Positions 23,220-35,042 of a DNA stretch of 64,000 bases are shown one piece after another (the first letter of the stretch is position 1; every line of letters begins with the position of its first letter). The notes beneath the pieces were generated by a model. That model made no database searches and was not told the origin of the DNA. It worked only from the letters and a program-made list of their open reading frames with translations. This DNA comes from Adiantum capillus-veneris (lineage: Eukaryota; Streptophyta; Polypodiopsida; Polypodiales; Pteridaceae). The DNA is taken from NCBI GenBank assembly GCA_014529385.2, contig CM043959.1, positions 90,280,029 to 90,344,028 of the forward strand. Direction: 5' to 3'. The position numbers were made by a program, and so were the translations under genes.

Positions 23220-23540
23220 CTAATAATTGCGGCAAGGAATGGATAAACCAGAGATGGATTGTAGCCTCGTGCGCAAGAGAGAATGGACCACAAGCAAGGG
23301 CTCAACTCAGAATGGTGGGTCCCCAATCAAACACCCTCCATGGTTACAGTTTGAGCATTGACTTCATGAATCGGTCACTAGATCAAGGGAAGAAGTGGAG
23401 GGAGTTGGGACTCAAGAGTCGAGCATTGACTAGAGTAAGATCATAGATGACAAAGAGGAGATTCCAGGTCCTAGGCTGAGAATCATAGATGAAGAAGAGG
23501 AGGGTTCAGGCCCCATGCTGAGAATCAGAATCAATGACGA
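23217..23540. other. Gap between LINE-A and Gypsy-1
   Basis: No gene. A unit of about 42 bp starting ATCATAGATGA is repeated near 23440 and 23482, just outside the Gypsy-1 LTR. Confidence 0.6.
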
Positions 23541-25130
23541 TGACGGGAGCAAAGCGAACCCCGAACCCTGACGGCCTCTAAAACACCGGGGACCGAATGG
23601 CGCGCCTCGAGCCTATCATGGTAAAGCAAACACGGGGCACCACCTAGCTTCAGCGGCTAGGACGCAAACAACACACCACCATAACAAAGTTTTCATCCAA
23701 GAGAGATGGATGCTTGGGAGTAATGATGAAGAGGAAAGGGAATGAGATCAAGTGAGAGAGAGAGACAGGGTGAGGGAGGGGGTATAGCGGCTTAGTACTT
23801 AGGCACCACAAAAGGATGGCGAATCCGCACACCCTTCACACATACACAAGCCCACTCCAAACACAAGACTAGGTGGCGATTCCGCACACCTCACATGGGC
23901 AAAACATTGCAAGAAAACATACTCACAAAACCTCAAGCTTTATTTAGAGAATTAGGCGATGAAATGGGGAGCATAGGGTAGGGGAATGAGAAGGGAGAGA
24001 GTGGTAGAGCACATGGCGGATAGGTGGGAGTTGATGGCGAAGAATCGCACGAGGATTATGGTCATCATCCTTCATTTATTTGCCCTTCATCTTTCATAGC
24101 CAAGGGTGTAGAGGTCATGCTCAACACAAGCATGGTGATTGCGGTGATGGTGATGGTGTGTGTGTGTGTGTGTGTGCACTAGGCACACACAGTGCATAGT
24201 GTGTTCTTTGGTGATGTTGTGTGTTTTTGTGTGATGGTGACCCCTCTTTATATAGGGGAGGAGGGGGGGAGAAATTCTAGAATTTAGAAATGAAGAAATC
24301 ATTATCTACATAGGCCATGTGACTGTGGGCCCCACTTGTCTAGCTGTGTGTATATGTGCCAGAACAGCAGTCTCATGAGAGAGAGAGATGGGTTGATGAA
24401 AAAAAAGTGAGAGGTGACATGGAGAATAAAGTAATTACAAGAGGGGAGAGAGGGGAGTGTGCTCAGAGGTGAATCTGTGTGCAGATGTGTGTGAACACAA
24501 GAAAAATCAGGTAACCACCGGGTGGGGATGGGTCTGTGGGCACTTTTTTCAGTGAAACTGAGTGTGTGTGAGTGTGGGGGAGGTTATTTAGCTACAATAC
24601 AAGAGTCATGGCGCCCTTTAGAGAGAGGGGGGGTATTTGGGTCATGGGATATGATAGGAGAGAGAAAGAGGGGGTGGGGTATACTATTTTGGAAGATAGG
24701 GTAAGTTGCATGTGAGTTAGGGTGCATTATTGGTGAGTTATAATGCATTATTGGTGAGAGGTGGGGTAGCTTGAGGGGAGAGAGAAAGGAGAAAGGACAA
24801 AGGGAAGAGAGAGGGGGTTGACCTTTTGAGTGGAGGAGAGGAAAAGGGACACCCGGCGGGGCAACAGTGAAGAAAAAGGAGGCAAGGTGGGGATGGGCTA
24901 CCCCGCAGGCATGAGGTGGCCTATTTTACCTTTCTTATATATTTACATAATCATACTTTATTTTTTTTCTTACTTTTTCCAATGCCTTTTATCACTCCCT
25001 CCATAAGAGGGGGTTTTCATGGGGTGGGGACGAGAGAAGAGGGGGTGGGGGCTTGGCTTGTGAAAAGCCCCCATCAACGACAGTGTCGAAGTCCTCACAC
25101 GCCGCTCTTAGATGTAGATCTGCACTGGCA
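23541..25130 (-). repeat. Gypsy-1 3' LTR
   Basis: On the minus strand it starts TGCCAGTGCAGATC and ends CCCGTCA. A TATATAAA box in a C/G-rich setting lies at 24254-24247 (minus). It contains a short (TG)n at about 24158-24177. Confidence 0.92.
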
Positions 25131-28100
25131 AGGATCTACCTCCATGATAATGTAGAATTTTCCTGATTTGGCCCTAGGAAATGGCCCAATGGCATCAATA
25201 CCCCATTTTTCAAATGGGCCATATGAGAGAATAGGTGTCTGTGGTTCAGGCATAAGTGACCTAGTGCCGGCCTTTTGACACAACTTACACGTTTTGCACC
25301 AATGGTGTACATCACGGTTGAGGCTAGGCCATATAAAGCCTGCCTGCAAGATTTTCCTACTTGTTATGTCTAGGGCAAAGTGACCACCACAAACCCCGTC
25401 ATGACAGCTAGCAATTACTCCCGTGATTTCGTGAGAGAGAGGGACCTTCCTGAGTATTTGGTCCTTACCCTTATAGTACAAACCATCATTGATGAGTCGA
25501 TACCTTGTGGCCTTCCGCGTCAGCCATTGCTTCTGTCCCTTTGTTAAATCTGATGGGCATTCCCCTGTTTCCAAAAAATGCATGATGTCAGGCAAGGCAT
25601 CACTGCCTTGAAATAGAGGGAGCTTTAGTTTTATTGCTCCAACCACCACTTCCTGTAGTCTTTCACTTGCTAGGGCATCTGCTTCTTGGTTTTGAGCCCT
25701 TGGGATATGGTGTATTTGAACTTCTTCAAACTTACCCAACAAGGTTTTTACACCACTTAAGTGAGTCCTTAAACTAGGATTCTTGCATGTCCATGCTCCA
25801 TTTACTTTGGTTAGTGCTGCATACTCAGCTTCATTGTTAGAATGTGAATCTAACAATTGGCCCAACGAAAATACCTTTGTCCCTTTGTCATCAAAGACCA
25901 CTATGCCTGCAGCTGCTTTGTCGGACTCTCGCTTGTAGGCTCCATCAAAGTAGAGAGAGTATGCTCCTTCTACCATAGGTGGTACTGGAGGTAATCGGAC
26001 TTCTCCTTCCTTAGATTGCTTCTCCTTCCTTTCAAAGACTTGGTAGGTCATGAGTCCCCCCAAACTTGCCCTTGTCGTGCTTTCTACCTCTATCGTGTAG
26101 TCAAACTCTTGCAGACGAACTAGCCATTTAGTAATTCTAGCAGACACATCCATGTGTTGTACAACATAGGGAAATATTTCATCCGTGGTTAGAATCACAA
26201 ATTTCTTAGGCAGCAAATATGACCTAAACTTTGTAGTTGCAAATCTAAGAGCTAGGACTAAGTGTTCCACATGGGTGAAACCTTTCTCTCCTGCTGTCAT
26301 CATTCGACTAGAGAAGTAGATTGGCCTCATGAAAGATGTCATCGTATCCTTTTGGAGTAGCACAGCCCCCAATGAGTCATCACCAACACTTGAGGTGACA
26401 TAGAATTTTTCATCCCACTTAGGTGGTGAGATAGTTGGCAGAGTGGCTAAGACCTCCTTTACCTTGTTGTAGTGATGTTCACTTTCCTCGTCCCAAGTGA
26501 AAGTTGATCTTTGAGTGAGTTGTTGCAGTGGTAGAACAAGTTGTGATAGTAGATGTATGAATCTACTTAAGTACCTCACCTTCTGTAGAAAAGAGACCAG
26601 TTGACGTGCGGTCGTTGGTGAAGGTAGGGCTATGAGTGCGGACACCTTACTTGGGTTGGCGTTGATACCTTTTGCTGAAATTTCATGGCCTAGTAGAATG
26701 ACTTTACTCTCCCCAATGTGGCATTTGTCCACATTTAATTGCCCACCTAGGCTCTGCAACCTGGCCAAACCTTCAGTTACCTTTTCTAAATGTGAAATAC
26801 GGGAGCTATATATACAAAAATCATCAATGAACACTCTTATGGATGTTCCAAAGAACGGTTGAAAAACATATGTGACATATCTTTGGAATGTGGCAGGTGC
26901 ATTTGTGAGACCAAACGGCATAACCCTTTATGCAAAACAACCCCATGGCGTGATAAAAGTGGTTTTTAGCTGATCTTCCAAGGCTATGTGTATTTGAAAG
27001 TATCCAGAATAACCATCACAGACGGTATAGCATTCAAAACCCGCTACTTCATTCAGAATTTCATCCAAGAAAGGGAGAGGAAAGTGGTCTCTCTTTGTAG
27101 CTGCATTTAGTGGTTTGTAGTCAACACAGACCCTCCACTTACCATTCTTTTTAGGCGTCACCACTACGGGTGACACCCATTCTGCGTTTTCTATAGGATA
27201 GATGAATCCCGCCTCCAGCAATTTCCTTACCTCGGCCAAGAGTGCCTTTTCTTGTATGACCCCCAGTCGTCGTAGCTTTTGCACAACTGGTTTTACCCCT
27301 TCCTTCAGCTTAATATGATGTTCCACCACTGTAATGCCTGTGATTCTTTCATAGTTGTCAATGAACAGGTTAGGAAATCCCATCAACATTTGCAAAAAAC
27401 TATCTTTCTCCTCAAGTGTTAATTCCGTAGACAACATACCCTTCAACCTACTTCCTCCTAGGCCAGGTGATTTTCTCTCCTCTTCATTGGGTTTCCCTTT
27501 TGGTGATGGATCACCAGTTGTGCTTACCCTTTGTGGATCCTTCATAATGATACCCATCACATCAATGGAACTGTCACTTTCGTCGGTGGATGTGGTCTCC
27601 TCCTCAGAACTGGAAGATTCGCTAGTGGTTTCATCTGCCGATGTTTCCAGATTCATTTCCTTTTGCTTGCCAATCCTCATGTCGTAGTAGATTGTCTCCC
27701 CTTTCTTACCGGTCATGCGTAGAAGGCCAGTACACCAGTCCTATTTTGCCTTCATGGCCATCAACCATGGCCTTCCCAAAATTAGTGGATAGCCCTCCCC
27801 CTTAGTAGGCATTACAAAAACATCTACCTCTACCTCAATGTTGAAAGCTTTGATTTTCACGGCACTTACCACACCCACACACTTTACTTTTGCGTTGTTT
27901 GCCATCTTTGCCTTGCATGGAGAAGGCCTGTCAACCTCGAGCCCTAATCGAAGCATCATAGCTTCGCTCATTACACATATTTGTGCACCTCCATCAATGT
28001 AGGTGTTTCCAACCCTCTTTCCTTTTATGTTTACGTCGACAATTGGAAGGATGTCATCCATGTTGCATCCCGAAATTGCTCCGGCTACCTTTGTTTTGGA

Positions 28101-28301
28101 GCATCTTGTACTCACCATTTTAGACCATTGTCGCCTTACTTTAGGTACAAGATGTAGCAGCTGTGGCCATGTAATCTTTGGTCCTTGCTCTGCCACATCC
28201 AATGTTAGATCATAGGGCTTTGAACTTTCCCCTAGCTGGAAGTCGGTGATGCCCAATTTCCGTCGTGGCTTGGATGGCCTCTTGCTAGTTTCTCCTCTCA
28301 T
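25131..28301 (-). pseudogene. Gypsy-1 pol: protease, RT, RNase H, aRNase H, partial integrase
   Basis: A single minus frame contains two stops: TAG at 27741-27743 and TAA at 26928-26930, the latter where Tyr of the usual YRVMPFG should be. Protease has YIDGGAQ and LILGRPWL. Reverse transcriptase has KNGKWRVCVDYKPLN, CDGYSGYFQI and FIDD. RNase H is followed by a second RNase H (LYFDGAY, NNEAEY), in which about 25-30 codons including the third catalytic Asp (GD in the relatives) are deleted in frame at about 25801-25810. The integrase zinc region (H-H-C-C) and FEKWGIDAIGP remain, then coding stops at the LTR after 25131, so the DDE core is lost. Confidence 0.9.
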
Positions 28302-29406
28302 GCTCTCTCATCATCTGATTGTGTAGCCTTCTCCCTCCTAGCTCTTTTCACAGTCATGGCCTCAAGTGGTTCTAAAAAGGTTACCTTCTCCTTACCCTTG
28401 TCCCTCTCCTTTGCTCTGGGTGGATCCACTACTACGGCTTTTCCTTTCTCTTCTAGCCTTATGATGTTTACAGGGCGATCAAGTGGTGGGGCTGGTGGAA
28501 GAGGTGGAATGGATGCTTGTAGTGGTGTCTGGGGTGGACGTAGAATTTGTGTTGGTGGGGTTGGTGCTCGGGGTGGGGGTGTTCTTTCTCTAGGGGGTGA
28601 CAATTGGTTCCTCCTACCTCCTCTATTATAGTTTTGTTGTGGTTTGGGACAGTAGTACATATCGTGACCGTCTTCTCCGTAGTTGTAGCAATGATACTCC
28701 CTGTTTTGTCGTCGTGCTCTTCCAGGGTCTTGATCTCTTTCTTGACTCCTCCCTTGTTGTATTAAGTGGACAGACAAATTCTGCAGTAGTGATCTCTTAC
28801 CCCAAGAGCCGGTGGTGGTGGTGGAATGGTGGTTGTCATAGTTGCTAGTCGACGCGATGTTCCTGATTCTGCTGACTTGGTTTCTTTGGCTTTCATTCGC
28901 AGCTTCTTGTCTTTAAGGCGAGCAATCTCAACGGCTAACTCGTACGTAGCCGGGAATCTACCTTTCACCTTCTCCTTGAGAAGCGGCCATAAGCCATGCG
29001 TGAACCAATCTTTTTTTAGGAAATCGGGTGCAGCTTCCCCCCTTGCCAGTGACTCAACCCACCGTTCCCACAAATCCACAAATTTGGACTCATAGGTGGC
29101 ATATTCTAAAAGACCCTCCTGCTTCAAGTCTCTCAACTTGTCCCACAACTTTTCTGAAGTGGTACCTCCCCCAAAGCGCCTCTTAAAAGCGGTTTTTAAG
29201 GGTTCCCAGTCATCCTTAGTTGCTTGTGGAAGTGCATTGTACCATGATCTAGCTTCTAGCTTCATGAGATGCTTAAAGATTCTAACCCGGGATTCATCCG
29301 TATCTTTGTTTCTCACTACACATGCTACTTCAAAGTCATCTAGGAAGTCTGTTACCAAATCCTCCCCCTTCTTTCCTTTAAATGTTGGAAATGCTACACT
29401 TGCCAT
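28298..29406 (-). pseudogene. Gypsy-1 gag, frameshifted
   Basis: A retrotransposon Gag domain starts at 29406 (MASVAFPTFKGKKGED). The features include W..L...TKDDWEPLKTAF..RF, and a Lys-rich tail. A frameshift near 28780 leads into a proline-rich frame with a zinc knuckle C-x2-Y-x4-H-x4-C. The second Cys of the CCHC motif is Tyr (TAC for TGC). Another frameshift at about 28300 separates it from pol. Confidence 0.87.
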
Positions 29407-30245
29407 GATTACTTAGAGAGAGCTAGAAAGACACACTGCTTAACTTGCAAAAGTTTTTTTTCTTCTTTACAAGGAGGCGTGTATACCCTCTTATACTAGG
29501 ACATAGATTAAAACTTCAAACGGTACATTGCCTTGTACCAAAGGTAAGACAAATGGTTGATCTGATGCCAGAACCTCCAAAAACCGCTCCCCACCCGGCA
29601 TGGTGTCAATGACGTGCTGGTAGTGAGCCTTCACATCCAGTATTACCTTGATTGAGCGTACACTTGTTGGTAGGTGTGATCTGTCTTGAGGTAGGTTGTA
29701 CTGATTCATGTGAAGCTTAGAGGTGCTTAGTCACTGTCCAATCTTGTGGGAGAGGGTGGTGTTCTTTCCTGAAACAAACTCAGTAGATCCCTAGTTTCTC
29801 TAGTAAGAGTGTGAGCCAATGCTTCCGTTATCTGTGCTGCAGCATCAGGTGCGACTTGAAAACTGACTGTGATAATTACCTCAGTGACTTGAGTTACCCG
29901 ATTCTCAAAGTAGAATAGTGTTGATTCTCTCTTGTGTAGAGCTCCTTCCATTTTGTTGTTGTGGGTTGGTTGTAGGTTGCGGACATGGTTTCGACCTTCT
30001 CCTTCTTCTTCTTGGCACTTGGCCTATCTATATCCACTGGGTTTGGCGTGTTGGTTGCCTCTCCCACTGCAAATCGATTACTGTTACGTCTGGCACTCGA
30101 GCTTCGATGGACATGCGGAGTTCGTCTAGTTGTGCTTGGAGCTCTTCTTCTTCTGTCGTCCAATTAGCAAATCTTGCTAGCCATTCATCCATTCACAATA
30201 GTTTAAGGGTTGCAGTCTTGTAAACCGAAGGGTTTCATGAAAAGA
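29407..30245 (-). other. Gypsy-1 leader with short damaged ORFs
   Basis: The stretch between primer site and gag contains three short minus-strand open frames (30163-29894, 29951-29727, 29709-29491). One alternative frame near 30190-30060 reads as a Glu- and Leu-rich, coiled-coil-like segment (TTEEEELQAQLDELRMS). Tat elements can carry an extra ORF upstream of gag; this may be a decayed one. Confidence 0.5.
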
Positions 30246-30263
30246 TCCTCAGTGGGGGCACCA
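30246..30263 (-). promoter_or_regulatory. Gypsy-1 primer binding site
   Basis: On the minus strand the sequence is TGGTGCCCCCACTGAGGA, two bases after the CA end of the 5' LTR. The position and TGG start fit a tRNA primer site; the tRNA was not identified. Confidence 0.75.
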
Positions 30264-30265
30264 AA

Positions 30266-31858
30266 TGACGGGGGCAAAGCGAACCCCGAACCCCGACAGC
30301 CTCTAAAACACCGGGGACCGAATGGCGCGCCTCGAGCCTGTCATGGTAAAGCAAACAGGGGGCACCACCTAGCTTAGCCGGCTAGGACGCAAACAACACA
30401 CCACCATAACAAAGTTTTCATCCAAGAGAGATGGATGCTTGGGAGTAATGATGAAGAGGAAAGGGAATGAGATCAAGTGAGAGAGAGAGAGAGGGTGAGG
30501 GAGGGGGTATAGCGGCTTAGTACTTAGGCACCACAAAAGGATGGCGAATCCGCACACCCTTCACACATACACAAGCTCACTCCAAACACAAGACTAGGTG
30601 GCGATTCCGCACACCTCACATGGGCAAAACATTGCAAGAAAACATACTCACAAAACCTCAAGCTTTATTTAGAGAATTAGGCGATGAAATGGGGAGCATA
30701 GGGTAGGGGAATGAGAAGGGAGAGAGTGGTAGAGCACATGGCGGATAGGTGGGAGTTGATGGCGAAGACTCGCACGAGGATTATGGCCATCATCCTTCAT
30801 TTAGTTGCCCTTCATCTTTCATAGCCAAGGGTGTAGAGGTCATGCTCAAGACAAGCATGGTGATTGCGGTGATGGTGATGGTGTGTGTGTGTGTGTGTGT
30901 GTGCACTAGGCACACACAGTGCATAGTGTGTTCTTTGGTGATGTTGTGTGTTTTTGTGTGATGGTGACCCCTCTTTATATAGGGGAGGAGGGGGGGAGAA
31001 ATTCTAGAATTTAGAAATGAAGAAATCATTATCTACATAGGCCATGTGACTGTGGGCCCCACTTGTCTAGCTGTGTGTATATGTGCCAGAACAGCAGTCT
31101 CATGAGAGAGAGAGATGGGTTGATGAAAAAAAAGTGAGAGGTGACATGGAGAATAAAGTAATTACAAGAGGGGAGAGAGGGGAGTGTGCTCAGAGGTGAA
31201 TCTGTGTGCAGATGTGTGTGAACACAAGAAAAATCAGGTAACCACCGGGTGGGGATGGGTCTGTGGGCACTTTTTTCAGTGAAACTGAGTGTGTGTGAGT
31301 GTGGGGGAGGTTATTTAGCTACAATACAAGAGTCATGGCGCCCTTTAGAGAGAGGGGGGGGTATTTGGGTCATGGGATATGATAGGAGAGAGAAAGAGGT
31401 GGTGGGGTATACTATTTTGGAAGATAGGGTAAGTTGCATGTGAGTTAGGGTGCATTATTGGTGAGTTATAATGCATTATTGGTGAGAGGTGGGGTAGCTT
31501 GAGGGGAGAGAGAAAGGAGAAAGGACAAAGGGAAGAGAGAGGGGGTTGACCTTTTGAGTGGAGGAGAGGAAAAGGGACACCCGGCGGGGCAACAGTGAAG
31601 AAAAAGGAGGCAAGGTGGGGATGGGCTACCCCGCAGGCATGAGGTGGCCTATTTTACCTTTCTTATATATTTACATAATCATACTTTATTTTTTTTCTTA
31701 CTTTTTCCAATGCCTTTTATCACTCCCTCCATAAGAGGGGGTTTTCATGGGGTGGGGACGAGAGAAGAGGGGGTGGGGGCTTGGCTTGTGAAAAGCCCCC
31801 ATCAACGACAGTGTCGAAGTCCTCACACGCCGCTCTTAGATGTAGATCTGCACTGGCA
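30266..31858 (-). repeat. Gypsy-1 5' LTR
   Basis: This is the partner of 23541-25130. On the minus strand a TATATAAA box lies at 30981-30974, the probable core promoter of the element. Confidence 0.92.
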
Positions 31859-31960
31859 AGAAGGGTAGTTAATTATTTTATGATCAGCAAGAGAGGTTAT
31901 GAAAGGGTTCATAGCTTAGCCTCAACATATACAACAAGGGTCGCCTACAGAAGCTTGCAT

Positions 31961-31961
<1 letters not shown>

Positions 31962-32037
<76 letters not shown>
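31962..32037. repeat. (CT)n microsatellite
   Basis: An uninterrupted CT tract of 76 bases. Confidence 0.98.
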
Positions 32038-32038
<1 letters not shown>

Positions 32039-32189
32039 AAGCACTGCATTGCACTCCGGTGGATAGAGTTTGAAGGGTCACTTTCTAGCAGCTTTATATC
32101 AAGCGAGAGAGAGAGAGAGTCACTTCTTTGCCAGTGACTATCCCTGTGTCCAAGCGCCTGACATAGAACATCCTTTCTTGCACTCAAAG

Positions 32190-32226
32190 ATATTTTATAT
32201 ATATATATATATAGATAGATAGATAG

Positions 32227-32273
<47 letters not shown>
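32190..32273. repeat. (AT)n-(TAGA)n-(AT)n-(AG)n compound microsatellite
   Basis: AT dinucleotides flank a short TAGA block and pass into (AG)n at 32245-32273. Confidence 0.95.
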
Positions 32274-32276
<3 letters not shown>

Positions 32277-32596
32277 TCTCTATCTCTGTTTAGTCATTGC
32301 AAGGACTCTTGTTCTGTCTCCCTCTCAGACATGATCATGGTGTAGCCCTAGCTAGCGAGAGCTTTTCAACAATGCTCCTTAATTTTAGTGCATTTCTCAA
32401 AGCGTTTACTCTTTTGCTACGTTCCCATTCCGCTCCCAGCTTATATATACATTGTCTTCCACACCCACCTCCCCCCTGCGGGGCCTCTCTCTCCCTAGAT
32501 GAGTGTGGAACCTGACCTACAATACATCTGCATTCTATTGGTGCATTCAGTGGCAACGGTCCATGTGACGGACAAGATGTGCACTCTAGCTTTTTC

Positions 32597-33158
32597 TCGA
32601 ACACTACACAAGTGACAATTCTTGCTGACAAGAGTGTTGCCATATTGGTGATGGGTGGCTCTGAAAATCGGAAGAAGAGGGCAAGAGGTCACAAGGCATG
32701 AAGATGAAGAGTGCATCATCGCAAAGTCGAGCACTACTATTGTGCCTGCACCCCCACTGAAGCACACACTACCCTTGGTCTACTCTATTGCTATAAAAAA
32801 CCTTTTTCCAAAAACATAGAAAACCTATGTATGAGAAATATAAAAGGAAAATTTATTACATTTAAAGGTAATTTTTGTAGGTTCTTACATGCTAGGTGTT
32901 GCATCGGATCATACCAACTAGGCCCAACACCTTTGACCAAATTGCTACCAACATCCAACCATCAACATCGAGTGCACCTCAAAGGGGAAATATGGTTGCA
33001 AGGGCTAGCATGGTGACATTTGGCTTGGATGAGAGGAGGAGGTAGGTCGTGCGATGTCTATAGTGAAGTGCAATTGAGAGGAGTCAACGTACAAGGGCTG
33101 GTAGGAAGATCAATTATGATAGGCAGAGCAACCTCCCCCTTGACTTGGGTGGCTATGG

Positions 33159-33225
<67 letters not shown>

Positions 33226-33537
33226 CTTCTTCTCGAACACTACACAATTGATAATTCTTACTGACAAGAGGTTTGCTATATTGGTGATGGGTGGCTCTGA
33301 AAATTGGGACCAACACCTTTGACCAAATTGCTGCCAACATCCAACCATCAGCATCCAGTGCATCTCAGAGGGAAAACATTGTTGCAAGGGCTAGCACGAT
33401 GACATCTGGCTTGGATGAGAGGCGGAGGTAGGTCATGCAATGTCTCTAGTGAAGTGCACTTGACAGGGGTCAACATATAAGGGTTCGTTGGAAGATCAAT
33501 TATGATAGATAGAGTGGCGTCCCCCTCGCTTGGGTGG

Positions 33538-33613
<76 letters not shown>
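32597..33613. repeat. Tandem duplication carrying (GT)n-(GA)n
   Basis: A segment starting near ACACCTTTGACCAAATTGCT occurs at 32927 and again at 33312 and runs parallel for about 230 bases into a (GT)n tract followed by (GA)n (33160-33225 and 33538-33613). The upstream phrase with TTGGTGATGGGTGGCTCTGA is present at 32643 and 33280. The period is about 385 bp. Copies differ by scattered substitutions. No protein similarity was seen. Confidence 0.85.
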
Positions 33614-34436
33614 TCACCACCTCCTAGATTTCCACCGTGATCAGACCCCATACCACTGTCCCCTGTACCATCGCATATATACGACACCTACACGACCTAA
33701 GCCATTGTATTGATGTCTTGCCAACCACCTTGCATGGTTCCTCTCTCACATGCTTTGACTTTGGTCGGGATCTTGGAAGGTGGGGAGGTGGTGGGGTGGG
33801 GGAAAGTGAGGGAAGAGAGGCCATGCTGCCGTCGAAGGCGGCGCCGCTTTACAAGTATGTGTAATAGCACTGCCCTACAAAAAGCAAAGAAGAGAAAGAA
33901 GAAAGCAAAGCAAAGTTCACAAACAATCCAAAGTTAAGAAATTATAAATGGGGAAAAACAAGCACAAAGATAAGGAGAAATTTTTATACCTATGACCCTT
34001 TAACGTAGTCATGGTGTGTGTATCAAGGTCTCATTATAAATGGGGAAAAAGAAGCACCAAGATAAGGAGAAGCTTGTAACGACTTTTTGTTTCACGATAG
34101 TGGTTTGAAATAAGTCGATGAGAGAACTGGCATCAAATATTAATCACCCAAATAAACATGCCTACTTTGGAAACCAAGGTTTTATAGTCATAAATAATTA
34201 GGACTGTAAGTTATCTATAAAAAGTACTAAAATTTCTCTTTATTTGATATTATAGAGAGCGAGGAGGAGTGAGAAAGTGTTCCTTTGCTTAGTGATCTAA
34301 ATATTCCTTTGCTTCTCTAAAATGTTTTTATTTTGGAGAAATAATTGATGCTATTAGGAAAGGAATACTCTATAGGATTGTTTTGCTAGACAATAGAAGT
34401 TACCTTTCCTTTAGAAGCTAATATCACAATGGCAGT
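33614..34436. other. Gene-free stretch
   Basis: A phrase of about 45 bases (ATTATAAATGGGGAAAAA...GATAAGGAGAA) occurs at 33942 and 34032, a 90-bp tandem duplication. Nothing else was recognised. Confidence 0.5.
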
Positions 34437-34454
34437 AGGGACTTCATTTATTTT

Positions 34455-34584
34455 TTTATTTTTATTTGCAAAACTCACAACTGTGGGTGAATTATATTTA
34501 TCAACCCAAATAATTACAAAGTCTTGTCATGCTCGTGTTGAGCCATGACGTCATCCAGGGACCATAATTACATCGGTTAGCATT
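34455..34584 (-). mobile_element. LINE-B 3' tip (about 130 bp, minus)
   Basis: It matches the 3' end of the LINE at 52142-54278: T-rich tail on the plus strand, then GCAAAACTCACAACTGTG, the CAACCCAAATAATTACAAAGTCTTGTCATGC-type stretch and GCCATGACGTCATCCAG. Flanks AGGGACTTCATTTATTTT (34437-34454) and AGGTACTTCATCTATTTT (34585-34602) look like an aged target duplication with two mismatches. Confidence 0.8.
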
Positions 34585-34602
34585 AGGTACTTCATCTATT
34601 TT

Positions 34603-35042
34603 ATGTGTCTCAATGAAAACTTCATGTATCTCTATTACCATGGAATGAGCATTTACATCCCACAAACAAGTGTTTAATGATTCTCTCTCTACGTAATCAT
34701 AATTTTAGTAACACTTTTCACACAAACTATTTAAAAACCTCACATCAAAAAATCTTACTATCTTATATGTAGCAATAAATCAATTTATTCCATTCACACA
34801 CCACATGGAGATCCATATAAAACTCTAAAAACATATTCTGATTGTGTAATCTCCTCTTAGTGTTCCTAGAGTACAGATCTTGATGAAAGCCTTGGGAGAT
34901 GCTCTCAAAACCCAAATGTAAGGTCTGAAGAAGAGAAGTGAATGTGTCATGCTAATCTCCACACAACCATGTCCTTATATAGGCACTCTTGGCTGATTTC
35001 ACACTAAGGATTCCCATGAACTTGCATGCCCTTGCCCTCACA
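34603..35042 (-). mobile_element. Gypsy-5 3' LTR (left end approximate)
   Basis: On the minus strand the LTR starts TGTGAGGGCAAGGGC at 35042, right after a polypurine-like ATGGGGGAATTAG (35055-35043). A TATATAAG box lies at about 34979-34972 (minus). The distal end is not proven. Confidence 0.6.

Larger units (their letters stand above)
23541..31858 (-). mobile_element. Gypsy-1: Tat-type Gypsy LTR retrotransposon, recent and internally deleted
   Basis: Two LTRs of about 1.59 kb (23541-25130 and 30266-31858) match almost base for base; most differences lie in the first 120 bases. Read on the minus strand the order is LTR, primer site, leader, gag, protease, reverse transcriptase, RNase H, archaeal-type RNase H, integrase (cut), LTR. 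The second RNase H assigns it to the Tat/Ogre group. The bases outside the LTRs (GACGA on the left, AGAAG on the right) do not match, so no target duplication is visible. Confidence 0.92.

Noticed and set aside
23650-23832. Conserved 60-codon ORF in both Gypsy-1 LTRs as a gene
   Set aside because: The identity of the two copies is explained by LTR duplication; no motif or independent conservation is visible.
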